Source: Thermothielavioides terrestris NRRL 8126
Taxonomy: Eukaryota > Ascomycota > Sordariomycetes > Sordariales > Chaetomiaceae
DNA: 64,000 nucleotides
Direction of reading: 5' to 3'
Assembly (NCBI RefSeq): GCF_000226115.1
Contig: NC_016457.1
Span: forward strand, 2,046,001-2,110,000
The translations under genes and the position numbers were made by a program. Shown here piece by piece: positions 33,582 to 46,652 of the stretch; within the stretch, counting starts at the first letter, position 1, and each line of letters begins with the position of its first letter. The notes under the pieces were generated by a model. It worked only from the letters and a program-made list of their open reading frames with translations. It did not search any database and had not been told where the DNA came from.

Positions 33582-35411
33582 CTAATCATCGGCCTCCGTC
33601 TCCGGCGACCGCCCATTCACCCGGTCCCCACCATCCTGCTGCTGCTTCCTGGAATCCAGCTTGGGGACCTCGAAGATGACGGCGCCACACCGCCCTTCCT
33701 TCATGTACTTCCACCGACCATGGCGCATCTCCTTGCCCGTCACAGCCACAACGCAGAGCCCGTCACGGCCGCGATCTCCGCGCTCAAACATGGCGATGTC
33801 GTTGACGATGCCGCGCACGATATCCCGGTTCTGCACTTGGCCTTGCCCGACCTGGACGTGTGTGCCGTTCGGCATCGTCGACGTCGATGACGACCCGCCC
33901 AGCACGCCAACAGGCTCAATCTTTTTCTTATCCTCGCTTAGCCTCCACACGCGGATGCACCCGTCCCAACTGCCGGTGAGAATCACGTCAGAATAGGGGA
34001 TGGTCCGCAGCGCGGTAATCCCCCGCGGCTGCGGCGCGGGGATAATCTTGGGATCGGGGACCTCGTCAGCCGACGCCTCGGACGGTTTCAGGGGGGGCTC
34101 AATTCCGTGCGCGCGGGGAACGGTGTGCAGCGGTTTTTTGCGTTGAAGACTCCATAACGCGAGATCGCCGTTGTCGCTTCCGGTCACGAACATGTCGTCG
34201 TCAATCATCGACACTCGGTCCATGCTGCCTTGGTGTGCGGCCGAGGCTGGGTCGACGCCAGGAGGTAGCTTGTGCTTCTTGCTGCTGCTGCCGCCGCTGC
34301 TTCCTCCTTCGCCGCCGCCGCGGAAAATGAGATGGGTCTGGTCTGCGACCTTCCAGTAGCGCGCGGTGCGGTCTCGCGCGCCGACGCTGACGCAGCGTTC
34401 CTGAGCCAGCGCGTCGACATCCAGAACTTCGTCTTGATGGCCGTACAGGGTCTCGACGTAGGCAAGTTCGTCGAGAGACCAGAGTTTGACCGTGCGGTCT
34501 TTAGAACAGGAGAAGAGTTGGTTCGTGCCACGGCGGAAGGCGAGACCAGTTACGGCGTCCCGGTGTTGGGTAAAGGCGCGAATCGGCTTCAGGTCACTGG
34601 CGTTGTAGACAACGAGCCGGCGGTCGACGCCGCCGGTCACGACGTACTTGCCATCTTGAGACGCTTTGACGGTTATCGGGGCGCCTGTGTGGCCTTGGTA
34701 TGTTTTGTCTTTGGTTTTACCCGGGTTGGCTTTGGCAGAGCATACTCTCTCGGGTCGCCGCTTAGGCGGCGCAGGGGGCTTCTTGGGTTTCCTCCGCGTC
34801 GTTTGTGGCCATTGATCTTTCGGAAGGTCTTGCAACCTCCACTTGGTAAGGTAGCCGTCCTTAGTCGTTGTGTATGCGTAGGGGGCGCAAACGGCGACTG
34901 ATGTTACCGAGCCGGAGTTCCAGCGGAACTGGGTATGCGACGCCTCCGCGAAACTCAACTCAGCTGCCAATCGACGGTAGACCTTGCCCTTCGCTTCGGC
35001 CACATCCTCTTGCAACCGCTCCGCGAGCAAGTCGCGGTCAATTTCCTCGGCATCGAATGCATACTCATCCAGCTCGACCTCCTTCCGTGTCTTTTCGAGG
35101 TACCGCTGCGCAAGCCTCAGCCGCTTCTCGGCCGCGGTCTCCCCTTCGTTGTCCGACTCATCCGAGTCCCCCTCGGAGCGCTCAATGTCCCGAACGTCAT
35201 CGCCGCTCTCGTCGCTTTCGAGATCGCTGCCTGATATCGACTCGTCCCGCTCAACAGCCTTCTTTTTCGAGGCGGCAGCCGGTTTGGCGGAGGGTTTGCT
35301 CGCGGATTGGGACGCTGATTTCGAGGTCGCAAGCCGTTTTTTTGGTGTTTCCGCCGCCGACGGACGTTTCCGCTTCTTTTGAGCTCCAGGTGCAGTGAAG
35401 AAGGACGACAT
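33582..35411 (-). CDS. RRP9: U3 snoRNP-associated WD40 protein Rrp9
   Basis: A 609-residue intronless protein. Rrp9 (human U3-55K) binds the box B/C motif of U3 snoRNA in the small-subunit processome and supports early 18S rRNA cleavages in the nucleolus. The N-terminus is basic then acidic (FFTAPGAQKKRKRPS, then Glu/Asp-rich), followed by EKRLRLAQRYLEKTRKEVE. WD repeats run from about 160 to the end: YTTTKDGYLTKWRLQ, GHTGAPITVKASQDGKYVVTGGVDRRLVVY, HRDAVTGLAFRRGTNQLFSCSKDRTVKLW, GHQDEVLDVDAL, VSVGARDRTARYWKV with the family-typical QTHLIFRGG, and VILTGSWDGCIRVWRL. The Ser/Lys/Gly insert after FRGG is within the expected loop. Confidence 0.95.
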   Translation of the reverse strand: MSSFFTAPGAQKKRKRPSAAETPKKRLATSKSASQSASKPSAKPAAASKKKAVERDESISGSDLESDESGDDVRDIERSEGDSDESDNEGETAAEKRLRLAQRYLEKTRKEVELDEYAFDAEEIDRDLLAERLQEDVAEAKGKVYRRLAAELSFAEASHTQFRWNSGSVTSVAVCAPYAYTTTKDGYLTKWRLQDLPKDQWPQTTRRKPKKPPAPPKRRPERVCSAKANPGKTKDKTYQGHTGAPITVKASQDGKYVVTGGVDRRLVVYNASDLKPIRAFTQHRDAVTGLAFRRGTNQLFSCSKDRTVKLWSLDELAYVETLYGHQDEVLDVDALAQERCVSVGARDRTARYWKVADQTHLIFRGGGEGGSSGGSSSKKHKLPPGVDPASAAHQGSMDRVSMIDDDMFVTGSDNGDLALWSLQRKKPLHTVPRAHGIEPPLKPSEASADEVPDPKIIPAPQPRGITALRTIPYSDVILTGSWDGCIRVWRLSEDKKKIEPVGVLGGSSSTSTMPNGTHVQVGQGQVQNRDIVRGIVNDIAMFERGDRGRDGLCVVAVTGKEMRHGRWKYMKEGRCGAVIFEVPKLDSRKQQQDGGDRVNGRSPETEADD

Positions 35412-35874
35412 TGTGGCGGTTGTGACCAGCGTTGTTGCCTGTCGCCGCCGTCGTGTGCAGACCCTTCTTTACCTGCCTGCATCCAACTCCAAAATTTCTG
35501 AGCTCGAAAGAAAAAGTTGGCTTGCATCGGTGGAGCAACACACCGACGCCGTGCCGCCACAATTCAGCCCCACCTTTCTGGTTCGTCAATGTTAACAAGC
35601 TGGAAGTACGGATACTCCGTAGTGCAGTTAGCGTTCGGTAACTAATGTAAAATACACTGCTGCTAAAGGCAACCATTCCGTAATATGCGGTACTCCCGTT
35701 CATGACCCTGGTTGGCGGGTTACGGCGGGTGTCCGTGCGCCCAGGCTGAAGCTCCAAGTGCGCGTCCGCAACTGCCTGCCTGAGCTCCAATTCGGACAGC
35801 ATGCAAGCCGCGGCCTCGGGGAGCTTGCCAAATCCACCAGAACATTCGCATCGTTTGACAAAGACAACGCAAAG
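35412..35874. promoter_or_regulatory. Divergent promoter shared by RRP9 and PRE1
   Basis: The two starts are 463 bp apart, with a ribosome-biogenesis gene and a proteasome gene facing away from each other. A TACTCCGTA motif sits at 35623-35631, near the middle. I find no exact PACE (GGTGGCAAA) proteasome element. Confidence 0.5.
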
Positions 35875-36665
35875 ATGTAGGCCATTCGCGCGACGAGATC
35901 GGCCAACCGCTTAGCTGACAGTGTCACCAGGGAAGTTTTACTTGGCATCACGGGCAAGGACTTCACGTTGATCGCGGCGTCGAAGGCCGCCATGCGGGGC
36001 GCCACGATCCTCAAGGCCTCCGACGACAAGACGAGGCAGCTGAACAAGCACACGCTGATGGCTTTCTCTGGGGAGGCTGGCGACACAGGTTGGTGACCAC
36101 GGAGGGAGAAGCGACTGGTGCATCCACACCTGCTAATGCTCGCCGACAGTGCAGTTTGCCGAATACATCCAAGCCAACGCCCAGCTCTACTCGATGCGCA
36201 ATGAGACCGATCTGTCGCCTTCAGCGCTGGCGCACTTCGTCCGCGGGGAGCTCGCATCGAGTCTGCGGTCGCGGAAACCTTACAACGTCAACCTGCTCCT
36301 CGGCGGCGTCGACCCCATCACCCACAAGCCCAGCCTGTACTGGTTGGACTACCTTGCTGCCTTGGCCCCAGTGCCGTACGCCGCCCACGGCTATGCTCAG
36401 TATGTCTTTCCGGATCTAGCCCCTGTGACCTGTGACAATGCACGATGCTGATTGTCGGGCCAGATACTACTGCCTTTCTATCCTCGACAAACATCACCAC
36501 CCCGACATCACCCTTGTACAGGGCATGAAGATCCTCACCCTCTGCACAGACGAATTGAAGAGAAGGTTACCGATAGACTTCAAGGGAATGGTGGTCAAGG
36601 CAGTGACGAAGGATGGAATCATAGACATGGGTTTCGACGACGACAAGGTGGTGAAGAGTGCTTAA
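35875..36665 (+). CDS. PRE1: 20S proteasome subunit beta-4 (Pre1/PSMB2)
   Basis: Four exons (35875-35876, 35931-36088, 36150-36399, 36464-36665) give 203 residues, the normal length for this non-catalytic beta subunit. The first coding exon supplies only the A and T of the start codon; the G comes from exon 2 after a 54-nt intron with a GTAGGC donor and a GCTGAC branch site. This yields [18 protein letters not shown], the family N-terminus, and I see no nearby upstream in-frame ATG. Further features: [84 protein letters not shown]. It lacks the catalytic N-terminal Thr, as expected for beta-4. Confidence 0.9.
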
Positions 36666-38455
36666 TCTTTGGAGCAGGCGCGGAGTCTCGTCAAGGGGGC
36701 AAATGCGCGCATCAACGGCGACAACTGAGTTTCTTTTCGGTGTTAGCTGCTCGATTAGGCTCAGTAATACTCTTCCCAGGCGTACGTTGTTTCCCCAGTT
36801 TCAGCCGCTGTATGCTTACACCAGCGATCAAACCTGGCTGTATCACAGGAGTGTGCCTGAAGGAGCGCCAGTGTCCCGAGCTGTTGGTAGGTAACAGATA
36901 GGGGGCGCACTCGACATCCATAGTAGCAGCCATCCAAGCCTGACGGTACATGTAGCATGTGGTAGAGCAATGCAGGTTAACAACCAGATCTCCAAATCGT
37001 CGATGGCTGCCGGCTCTTGCGGGCGGTGAAGGTCTGCCTTTGCTCGGTCCGTCGAATTGAGGACATGCGCTGCGCAGCCGCTCAATCGCGCGAGAAGTGG
37101 GGCCGATACTACGTACACTAACCACTGTCTCAGGTCCCCTGTCCCTTCACTAGCCGCTTTTCGTATGGAGTGGCTCGGGATGTAACTCAGGTACACGACG
37201 TAAGACAGTGTACAATCATGTCACACTTGGCCCTATCAGGGATCAGAAGCTCGGAAGGCGGTGAGTTGAGCAGCCTTCGCGCTGCTTGCTGTGGGCTATG
37301 TGGTGATGTCGAGGCTTGCAATTCAGGATGTGCTGTCAGACAGTCGGGGCCTCAGTGAATTCAGGGTTGGCGACATGCCGATGTAGTGTATGTCCATATT
37401 CCGTATTCCGTACATTTGCCTCCGTGCCCAAGCACTTCGCTCGCCCAAATAAATGGGCTACCTTACCTTGAAAACTTCAGCTGGGACGGCGCTTTTCTCG
37501 AACGGCACGCGCCACCGTTCAAAGTCCCCCAGTCTCGCCTCTTGTGGCTCATCTGTCAACTCAGGAGAGCCGCACAGTGACCTGTTCAGATACCTAAGGT
37601 ACCAAAATAAGAAAGAGCCTGGACCTTCTCATGTGAGGTCCGCCAGTCGGGCAACGGCAACAATTGAATGCCGGAACATCAACACGCTCCCCGCTCACCT
37701 GACCCACGTCGCCACAGCAGGAGCAAAGCACGGGGAGACCGAACTAAGATTGCTGGTCATTTTCGCCATCAGATCGCCCTTTCCCCACTAAAAGATCCGA
37801 GCAGAACTGCCATCCATCGATTTGTGCCAGGAGACACGAACGGGGAGTGCAGTGGGTGGCCACAGCCCCAAACCGAGAAAAAAGCAGGAGCAGGGATCTT
37901 TGTGGCTCAACTGCCTGCTGAAGTTCGCCTTACCAAAACCGCAGAAAAGTGGGTCTCTCGATCCAATCCAAAACTCTTTTCTGCTCCTCCCCTTCCTCCT
38001 CCTCGCTCTTCCTAAAAATTCTCTTCCCTCTCCCACAACCCAGGATTTTTGAATCCATCAACATCCGAATTACATTTTCCCTTAAGACTCAGTCTTTCCT
38101 TTTTTCCTTTTGCAAGAATCTGTCTTTTTTTCGGATTCTTTCGAAAGGATCGCAGGAGACACGTTCCCTCTTCTTAATTACCTGGTTTTCTCGAGGCGCG
38201 CGTCGCAGCGACCCCGACGACACCTAATCGTGGAACAAGCGCGAGGAGGCACCACTTTCGATTTTGTGTTCTTCGCCTGCTAAGCGGGCCTCTTTGCGTT
38301 CTTTCCAGGTCTTCGACTTCGATTTCTCCGATCGCTCTCATTGGGACCACGCGTTCTTTTGAGCGTCGAAGAACACGTTCAACGAGCGGCTACCGATTAA
38401 TCGGCTTGACTCGCCTCTTCACAACAACCCCAAAAAAATCCTTTCAATAGCAAAC
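36666..38455. other. Long leader and promoter region of DED1
   Basis: About 1.8 kb with no supported gene. From about 37965 to 38175 the + strand is rich in C and T, a common feature of highly expressed fungal promoters and leaders. A TGCTAAG (38278-38284) followed by TTCTTTCCAG ending at 38308 looks like a 3' splice site, so a 5'-UTR intron is likely. The AGGTACC and CCGTATTCCGTAC motifs occur upstream. Confidence 0.5.
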
Positions 38456-40535
<2,080 letters not shown>

Positions 40536-42087
40536 CCATCGACCGCCGACCCTCTGAAGTCCGCATCATGCCTGGACACTGGGTTTTTTTTTCCCTCTCT
40601 TTCGGTGATGCATTGCTTTCCTTCGCGCGTGCGCCTGCCATGCATTACTCTCGGTTTCACGTTCGGAATCTTCTCAAGCGGCAAACCTGGCTTATCATTT
40701 CTGACGGGGGCCCGGCAGGATTCGATGCCAAGGTTCTCCCTATCTGGCTTTGACGATAGACCGGGGTTTTCCTGTCAATTGAGAGTGACAGGAAGGCTCT
40801 TACTCGACGATTTGATACCCTTAGACCAGAGAACTTGGGACGACGACAACGCTCGGCACGCTCGTGCCATGGATGGCATGGCCTGCAGGCCCGGTTGATA
40901 TGATTCGCAAACTGAATCTTTGATCAACCTTTTTGATCGTCATGTTTCGGCCCTCGGCCTCCCTTACTGAGGGAGTCGATTGCGTTCACATAGAAATGGG
41001 GGGTCATGGCATGCCGCAGGCTCATTTCCTTTTTTCCTATCTCTTTTTTTTCTTCCTTTTGACGGCACATCTCATAGACAAAAGTGGATTTCTCGGTTCT
41101 TATCTCTGGTCGGCTCGGCGATTCGCATTCGACCTGGCGATCTCAGGTCCAAGGAAGACTTTTAGGGGGTGCACCCCCTGACCAGCTCGAGAGAAGGACT
41201 GGTAATATTTCGGCAGTTGAAGCCTGGGAGCAGGTTGATGGAGCATGATACCCCTTTTGATGATCTTCGGCCGGAAGAGGGGAGAATGCTCGCCAGCTCT
41301 CATCGTTGGCACTGGAACAGCACTGACGATCTGCGAAGGAAGGGCAAAGGCGCATTAAAACGGTGCGCAATGGGTCAGGCCTTTGCAGGGCCTCGGGTCT
41401 TTCTCGACCGAGTAATGGCTTCAGTTCCTACTCCGTGGCTCGAGCCCAGAGTCTATACTGAGGAGTCCGAACAAAAAAAAACATTTCGCTTTTTCCTTCC
41501 GGCGCCCAGGGCTGACCTGGCCGCCGTTTCTTCTGCACTAATGTGTGTCTTCCGTCCGGTGCATGACGACCCCAGTCTGATACATGAAATTGCGACGATA
41601 ATTGATGCAACAAGCCTATTGGGTTCTGCTTTCCCGTGTAGTGCTTGCACGGGCAAGGGGGCCGTCTCCACGGCCCGCGGAGACATCAGACGGCATCAAT
41701 GTGTACAACCACCATACCAAGGTAGTTATCATGAGACGGAGTGCTTGTGTCATCCAACCCGTGGGTTAAAGGGGGATGACAACGACATGAATTCATCATG
41801 GCCTGTGAAACTGGCACGAAGTGCCGACGTTCCCCAGCGACTGACCATGGTAACTAATTTGAGGCTAATGACCAGGTCAACCAACGAGCAATTCACGCAA
41901 GATCTTGCTACAGACGCCCGCCTGCCCTGTTGGAACCGATTGTAACTGGTGATATCAAAGTCCTTGTCTTCATTATCCCGCTTGCTTCATTGTGATGCAG
42001 ACATGCAATATCCTCCCCTGAACGCCGTGCCGTGCAAGCTGTACTGGGCTTGCTGCTCTATGGTAAATAAATCCTCGTGAAGGATCA
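40536..42087. other. Intergenic region downstream of DED1 and ORC2
   Basis: About 1.55 kb between converging genes. One unusually long open frame runs on the + strand to 41945 (first ATG 41238, 236 codons) without recognisable domains; I do not annotate it as a gene. Otherwise nothing is seen. Confidence 0.4.
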
Positions 42088-43894
42088 TCACGTCAAGTCC
42101 TCCAAAATCGACTCCAGCTCCTCTTTCCTAAAGGGGAGACTGAGCAGCTCAGTGCCAATTGAATCTTTGTGGCTGGCGATGATCTGGTGATCGTGGAATC
42201 TGCATGTCCATCTGTGTGAGCACCAGGCCCTTTTTCACATCCTGATTTCCTTTGGGGTTGTTATGGACAAGGGCTCTTGAGACTTACTCTTTCAGCAGCG
42301 TCCGGAACGCCATCTCGGAGCTGCAGATAAATTCCTCCACCGCCCGGTTATACACCATCCGGTACTCCACACCCACCTCCTCCCCTCCTGCCGCTGCTGC
42401 TGCTCCGCCCTGCTCGTCCATCGCAACCAGCACCTCCCCCGCCAGCAGTCGAAACAGCGCCCGCGCGTTCTCGGGGAGGCTGCGCAGCACGAAGACGACG
42501 CCCTCCTTCCCGCCCGCGCGGCGCGCCCGGCGGCCGAGCAGCTCGTGCACCTCGTCGACGACCTCCAGCTCGCAGGGCGCGAAGGCGGCGAAGGTGGTGC
42601 AGTCGTGGAAGAGGAAGTTGAAGGCGGCGCGCTGGCCGGCGTCCCAGAGGAGGGGGAAATCGGGCGTGTCGGCCGTGCAGGCGAGGCGGATCTGTGGGTG
42701 CGCGGCGAGGTGCGAGAGGAGGGATTGGAGGGCGGGTTTGCGCAAGGGAGGCCCGTCGATGGAGTTGATCAAGATGGTGAGGGTGATGGGGGTGGAAGAG
42801 AGATGGGTGAGGAGGGCGCCGACGGTGCTGGAAGGATGAGGGGCTCCTCCCCCTCCACTGTTCGTGCTGTTGCTGCTTGCAGGGGAGGAAGGGAGAGCCG
42901 TGGCCAGGGTGGAGAGGATGTCGCGAGCCGTGAGGGTCCGGACATAACCGTTAATGATGACGATTCGGTGGGTTGGATGCTGGGAGGAGAGATACGTCGC
43001 GAAGTTGTGGAGCAGGCGGCGCTTGGAGCCGTAGCCGTAAAGGCAGGTGCTGAAGCCTTGCGAGAGCTCGAAGGCCCATTGCGGGAAAGACTGGGCATGC
43101 AGCGACTGGAGGAAGTCGACGTCTGCGGCGTGCGGATCTTGAAGTTGGCGGAGGACCGAAAAGTACTCGTCATGGGTGAGGAGATCCAGGGTCGATAGGG
43201 TGTTGTTGGATGTCTTGGCTAGGCCGGGTTTGTTCTGGTAGAAGTACTGCTCATGTGGAGGCAATTCACGAGGAGGGGTGGGTGACCGCTTCCGGGGATG
43301 CGCCCTGCGTTTCCTTCCTGGAGACTTTGACGGCGTTGTGGGATGCTGGCCTTCATCCTGGTCTCCTTGCTCGTCTTCTTCTGCATCCTCCTCTTCATTT
43401 GCGCTCGACTCGTAGATCTCACGCGCAATATCCTCCTCCACCTCGTCGTCGCTGACAGCCCCGCCTATCACGCGGTCGATGAGAGCCCTCGCGCTCTTCT
43501 TCCGGGCCGACCTGTCAGCAATGGTCCGTCTGCTGGGAGTGTCGATGCCATCGGGTCTCGGTTTCAGTGGGGTTTCAGCGAATATCCTTTGGCCCCTGGT
43601 CGAAGGTGTTGCTGTCTGCCCATTCGGTGTCGCAGTGGCCGCAGATTTCGGAGGGCGCCCTCGCCGCTTGGTGGGGCTCTCCTGGACCACAGCACTTCTC
43701 TCCCCAACATCATCGTTATCCCAGTCTATCTCGCCATTAATCCCAGAATGCACAGTGCTCTTCGGCTCCAAACGCCGCCGGCGGCGCTTGGGAGTGTCTG
43801 CTTCGTCGGGCACTTCGTACGGATCGTTGGGCAGCTCCCGCTTTCGAGAAACCCGCGGTTCCGGCGCCTCTATTGCAAGTTTCCTGCGGACCAT
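42088..43894 (-). CDS. ORC2: Origin recognition complex subunit 2
   Basis: Two exons (43894-42288, 42199-42088) give 572 residues. ORC2 is a core subunit of the six-protein complex that marks replication origins and loads MCM. The N-terminal 220 residues are basic and acidic low-complexity sequence with RRGRPPK (AT-hook-like). The ORC2 core follows: HEQYFYQNKPG, KTSNNTLSTLDLLTHDEYF, DPHAADVDFLQSLHAQSFPQWAFELSQGFSTCLYGYGSKRRLLHNFA and RIVIINGYVRTLT. It ends with FHDHQIIASHKDSIGTELLSLPFRKEELESILEDL from the short last exon. The ATG at 43894 is preferred to a GTG three codons earlier. Ala- and Glu-rich inserts are local. Confidence 0.95.
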
Positions 43895-44308
43895 TTTCGT
43901 CACCTCGATTTTAGTCTCGCGTTGTTGCCAAATCTATCCATTTTTTCTTCTGCTTGCGTGGGTTGGTTTTGTGGCTTCACTTGCGTTGAATTGAAGGTCA
44001 CTAATTGACGCGCTCGGTCCAGACAACCCCCTGCGCGACGCGACTCCCCCAGATCTTCAAAAAGTGGTCCGAGCGCCCTCAACTTCATTCTTGTTTCCCC
44101 CCAGCCAGGGGTTGGAATGCTGCATCCCGTACGTTCCGTACTCCGTACTGCATGTACGGAAGAAGAGCGGCCGAGTCACAGACAACCCTTGCTCAACATC
44201 GCTCCCTTCCTGCCCGCACTCGCCTCATCGCCATCGTTCCCGCGAAATCCCTTTAACTCGCACCCGATCTCACTCCGTGGGAGATTGGTCGCTCCTTACG
44301 TCCGCAGC
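43895..44308. promoter_or_regulatory. Divergent promoter shared by ORC2 and GEP4
   Basis: The start codons are 414 bp apart. A TACTCCGTA motif with flanking copies (CCGTACGTTCCGTACTCCGTAC) sits at 44128-44149. Confidence 0.5.
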
Positions 44309-45194
44309 ATGAATTTGAACCTTTCAGCATCGCTCAACGTTTTCAAGCTTCTGGCGAAGCCCTCGTTGTGTCTGCCTCACGCGACCGTCAGCACTTTTGA
44401 TGACCTGCCGATTCCTCTCGACAAAGCCTTCGCCACGAAGGGCCGCCTAGTCGACATCAGGGCTGTGGTCCTGGACAAGGATGACTGCTTTGCCCTTCCA
44501 GACCACAGCGAGGTCTATGAGCCGTACAAGGTAAATCCGCCGTGCGTGTTATATGTGTTGATTCTGGCCTTTCGATTTTTGCTCTCCTTGTAGCAAGTCG
44601 CTTCTTGCTTGCTGCTGTAATCCTGTTGGAGTGCCCGTTCCTTCCCTGTCGATGGTTACCCTTTGCTTTTCTGGCCAGCGTGTTGCAGTTCCCGTGCTAA
44701 ACTGAGAAGGTTCGATTCGAGGCTCTCCGCGCAGCCTACCCTGGACATCGTCTTTTGATCGTGTCCAACACGGCCGGCGCAAGGAGCTACGACGTTGACG
44801 GCAGGCTTGCCTCAGAGGTCAAGGAGTCGACTGGGGTCGAGGTTCTCCCGCATGCCGTGAAGAAACCGGGCTGTGGCAATGAGATCTTGTCCTACTTTCG
44901 CGACCATCCAGAAACGGGAGTGACGGGCCCTCATCAAATTGCAATTGTTGGGGACCGCCTAGCAACCGATATGATGCTCGCCAACATGATGGGCAGCTGG
45001 GGAGTTTGGGTCAAAGACGGCGTTGTGCCTCTGCAACGGAAGAGCATCGTAAGCCGTGGCAAAACAAACACTCCCTTCGCAGGACCTTCCACGACTGACA
45101 CGTGTCTCAGTTTTCCAAGATTGAAAGAAGGCTAGGGCCTTTCCTCCTCTCGCGAGGGTACTTGCCCCGCGAGCCTACCAGCCCTTTCGAATAA
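44309..45194 (+). CDS. GEP4: Mitochondrial phosphatidylglycerophosphatase (HAD family)
   Basis: Three exons (44309-44530, 44710-45048, 45111-45194) give 214 residues; the second acceptor could instead be 3 nt earlier, adding one Lys. GEP4 removes the phosphate from phosphatidylglycerophosphate in the mitochondrial inner membrane, on the way to cardiolipin. The N-terminal NLSASLNVFKLLAKPSLCLPHATV matches the family. The HAD motif I is VVLDKDDCFALP, in which the usual DxD reads D-K-D; motif II is LLIVSNTAGA; the Lys-containing HAVKKPGCGNEIL follows; and motif IV is IAIVGDRLATDMMLANMMG. The C-terminus is short and conserved. A cleavable presequence is not obvious. Confidence 0.94.
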
Positions 45195-45841
45195 CGGCAT
45201 GACCAAAGCAACAGATCACCATCCATGATGTGGCAGCTAGCAGCTCCACTCGAAACTTGTGCGGTGTGCAGGAGGACCTCCGGTAGTTGCAGGCTTCAAA
45301 GGCCCTCCCTCCCTGGCCAGGTAGCGGGTCGGCTGTGGTACGATGTTGGCGGAGAAAGGAACCGATCCTGTGGTGAGCCTCAACGGGCTTCTATCGAACT
45401 GGAAATCCCCTGGAGCAGGTCCCCAGGCAAGTCGGCCATCCACGTGGACAAGAATTCAACTCCTGGCCAGGAGCTCTATCTCCCTGAAGTTCGGATGGTG
45501 CGGCCTGGCGTGGCCTGGCGTGGCCTTGCACTGCTATTGGGCGAGGACTGTCTTTCATTGAACAAGCTCCCACAATAACTGCCACAGGTGACGGCTGCTG
45601 TTCGCTTCGAGCGGGGAGCCCTGGAATGGTTAAAGAACAAGTTCGGACAGCCAGTCAATCGCTGCTGCTCCCTTCACCCGCTGCGTGGAATACAAGTACC
45701 CCAGGCCCTGCACTTCATCACACTTCCACTTTTCCTTCTCACGCACCCAGCTTTTGCGGCAGCACTCAGCAGCAACCGACCTCTTCGTCGATACATCGCA
45801 GCGATACCGGTGCATATCCATTGCTCATCCTCACCATCAAC
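45195..45841. other. Spacer between GEP4 and the Myb-like gene
   Basis: This 647-bp spacer holds a GGCCTGGCGTGGCCTGGCGTGGCC tandem near 45502-45526 and no gene. Confidence 0.4.
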
Positions 45842-46652
45842 ATGGGTGGCACCAATTGGACTCGGGAAGAGGAGATTATCTTCTGGCTGAAGCTGATTCC
45901 CCGCTCCCCGAAGCGTCTTGGACAAGATATCACGAAGAACGAGGAGCACTCCTGGGGATGGGTCGCCCAGCAGATGACGAAGATGATGGCTGGCAAGACC
46001 ACCCGCGAGTACACGGAACAGTGTGTCCGTGAGTTCACTCCACGACGATTCGGGCGGCTTCCTGTAGGGCGTTGCGACTGACAGCCTCTAGTCGAGCACT
46101 ACTTCCAGAACTGCTGCGGTGCGCGCTTCTCGCCCAACGCGGGTAAACTGCCCAAGAAGTACTGGCTGCACGGTATGCCCTTTCGTCGCTCAATTGCACC
46201 CGACAGACAGGCAAGCGAGCTGCTAACATGATCGGTTAGAGAGGGATCGAAGGGCCGCCAAAGCCAAGGCCCAGGCCGAGGCTGCCGCGGTCAAGCGCAA
46301 CAAGGCGTCAAAGAAGGATCCTGTCGCCGCGGCCAATCGCGACGGCCCCAATGCCCAGACTGCGACGGGCTCCCAGCAGGCTCCGATCAAGATCGACGAC
46401 GACTGTCAGTATCCCAATCCCCGATCCCACCACGCTCAACTCCCGTCTGGCCGGTTCACGGTCCCGCCGTCGCCGAGCTCCCGTTTCGCTTCCCGCGGTT
46501 CCCTGCCGGCCCAGTACTACCCCGATCGCTCTCTGGCTAACCATGGTCGTGCTGAGAATGCAGAGGCAGTGGAGGACGGACTGTTCGTGGCCCAGCCTGC
46601 CGCTTCCTGGGTGGATACCGAGGCTTTTCGGGCCAGCAACCACCGCCAGTGA
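45842..46652 (+). CDS. Myb/SANT-like hypothetical protein
   Basis: Three exons (45842-46028, 46092-46172, 46240-46652) join in phase to 226 residues. The N-terminal 60 residues (NWTREEEIIFWLKLIPRSPKRLGQDI, SWGWVAQQM, REYTEQCVLEHYFQN) have the Trp spacing of a divergent Myb/SANT fold, followed by GARFSPNAGKLPKKYWL. The middle is Lys/Ala-rich (RDRRAAKAKAQAEAAAVKRNKASKK), a likely nuclear-localisation and coiled region; the rest is disordered. Small proteins of this type are common in Sordariomycetes and mostly uncharacterised. DNA binding is inference. Confidence 0.75.
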
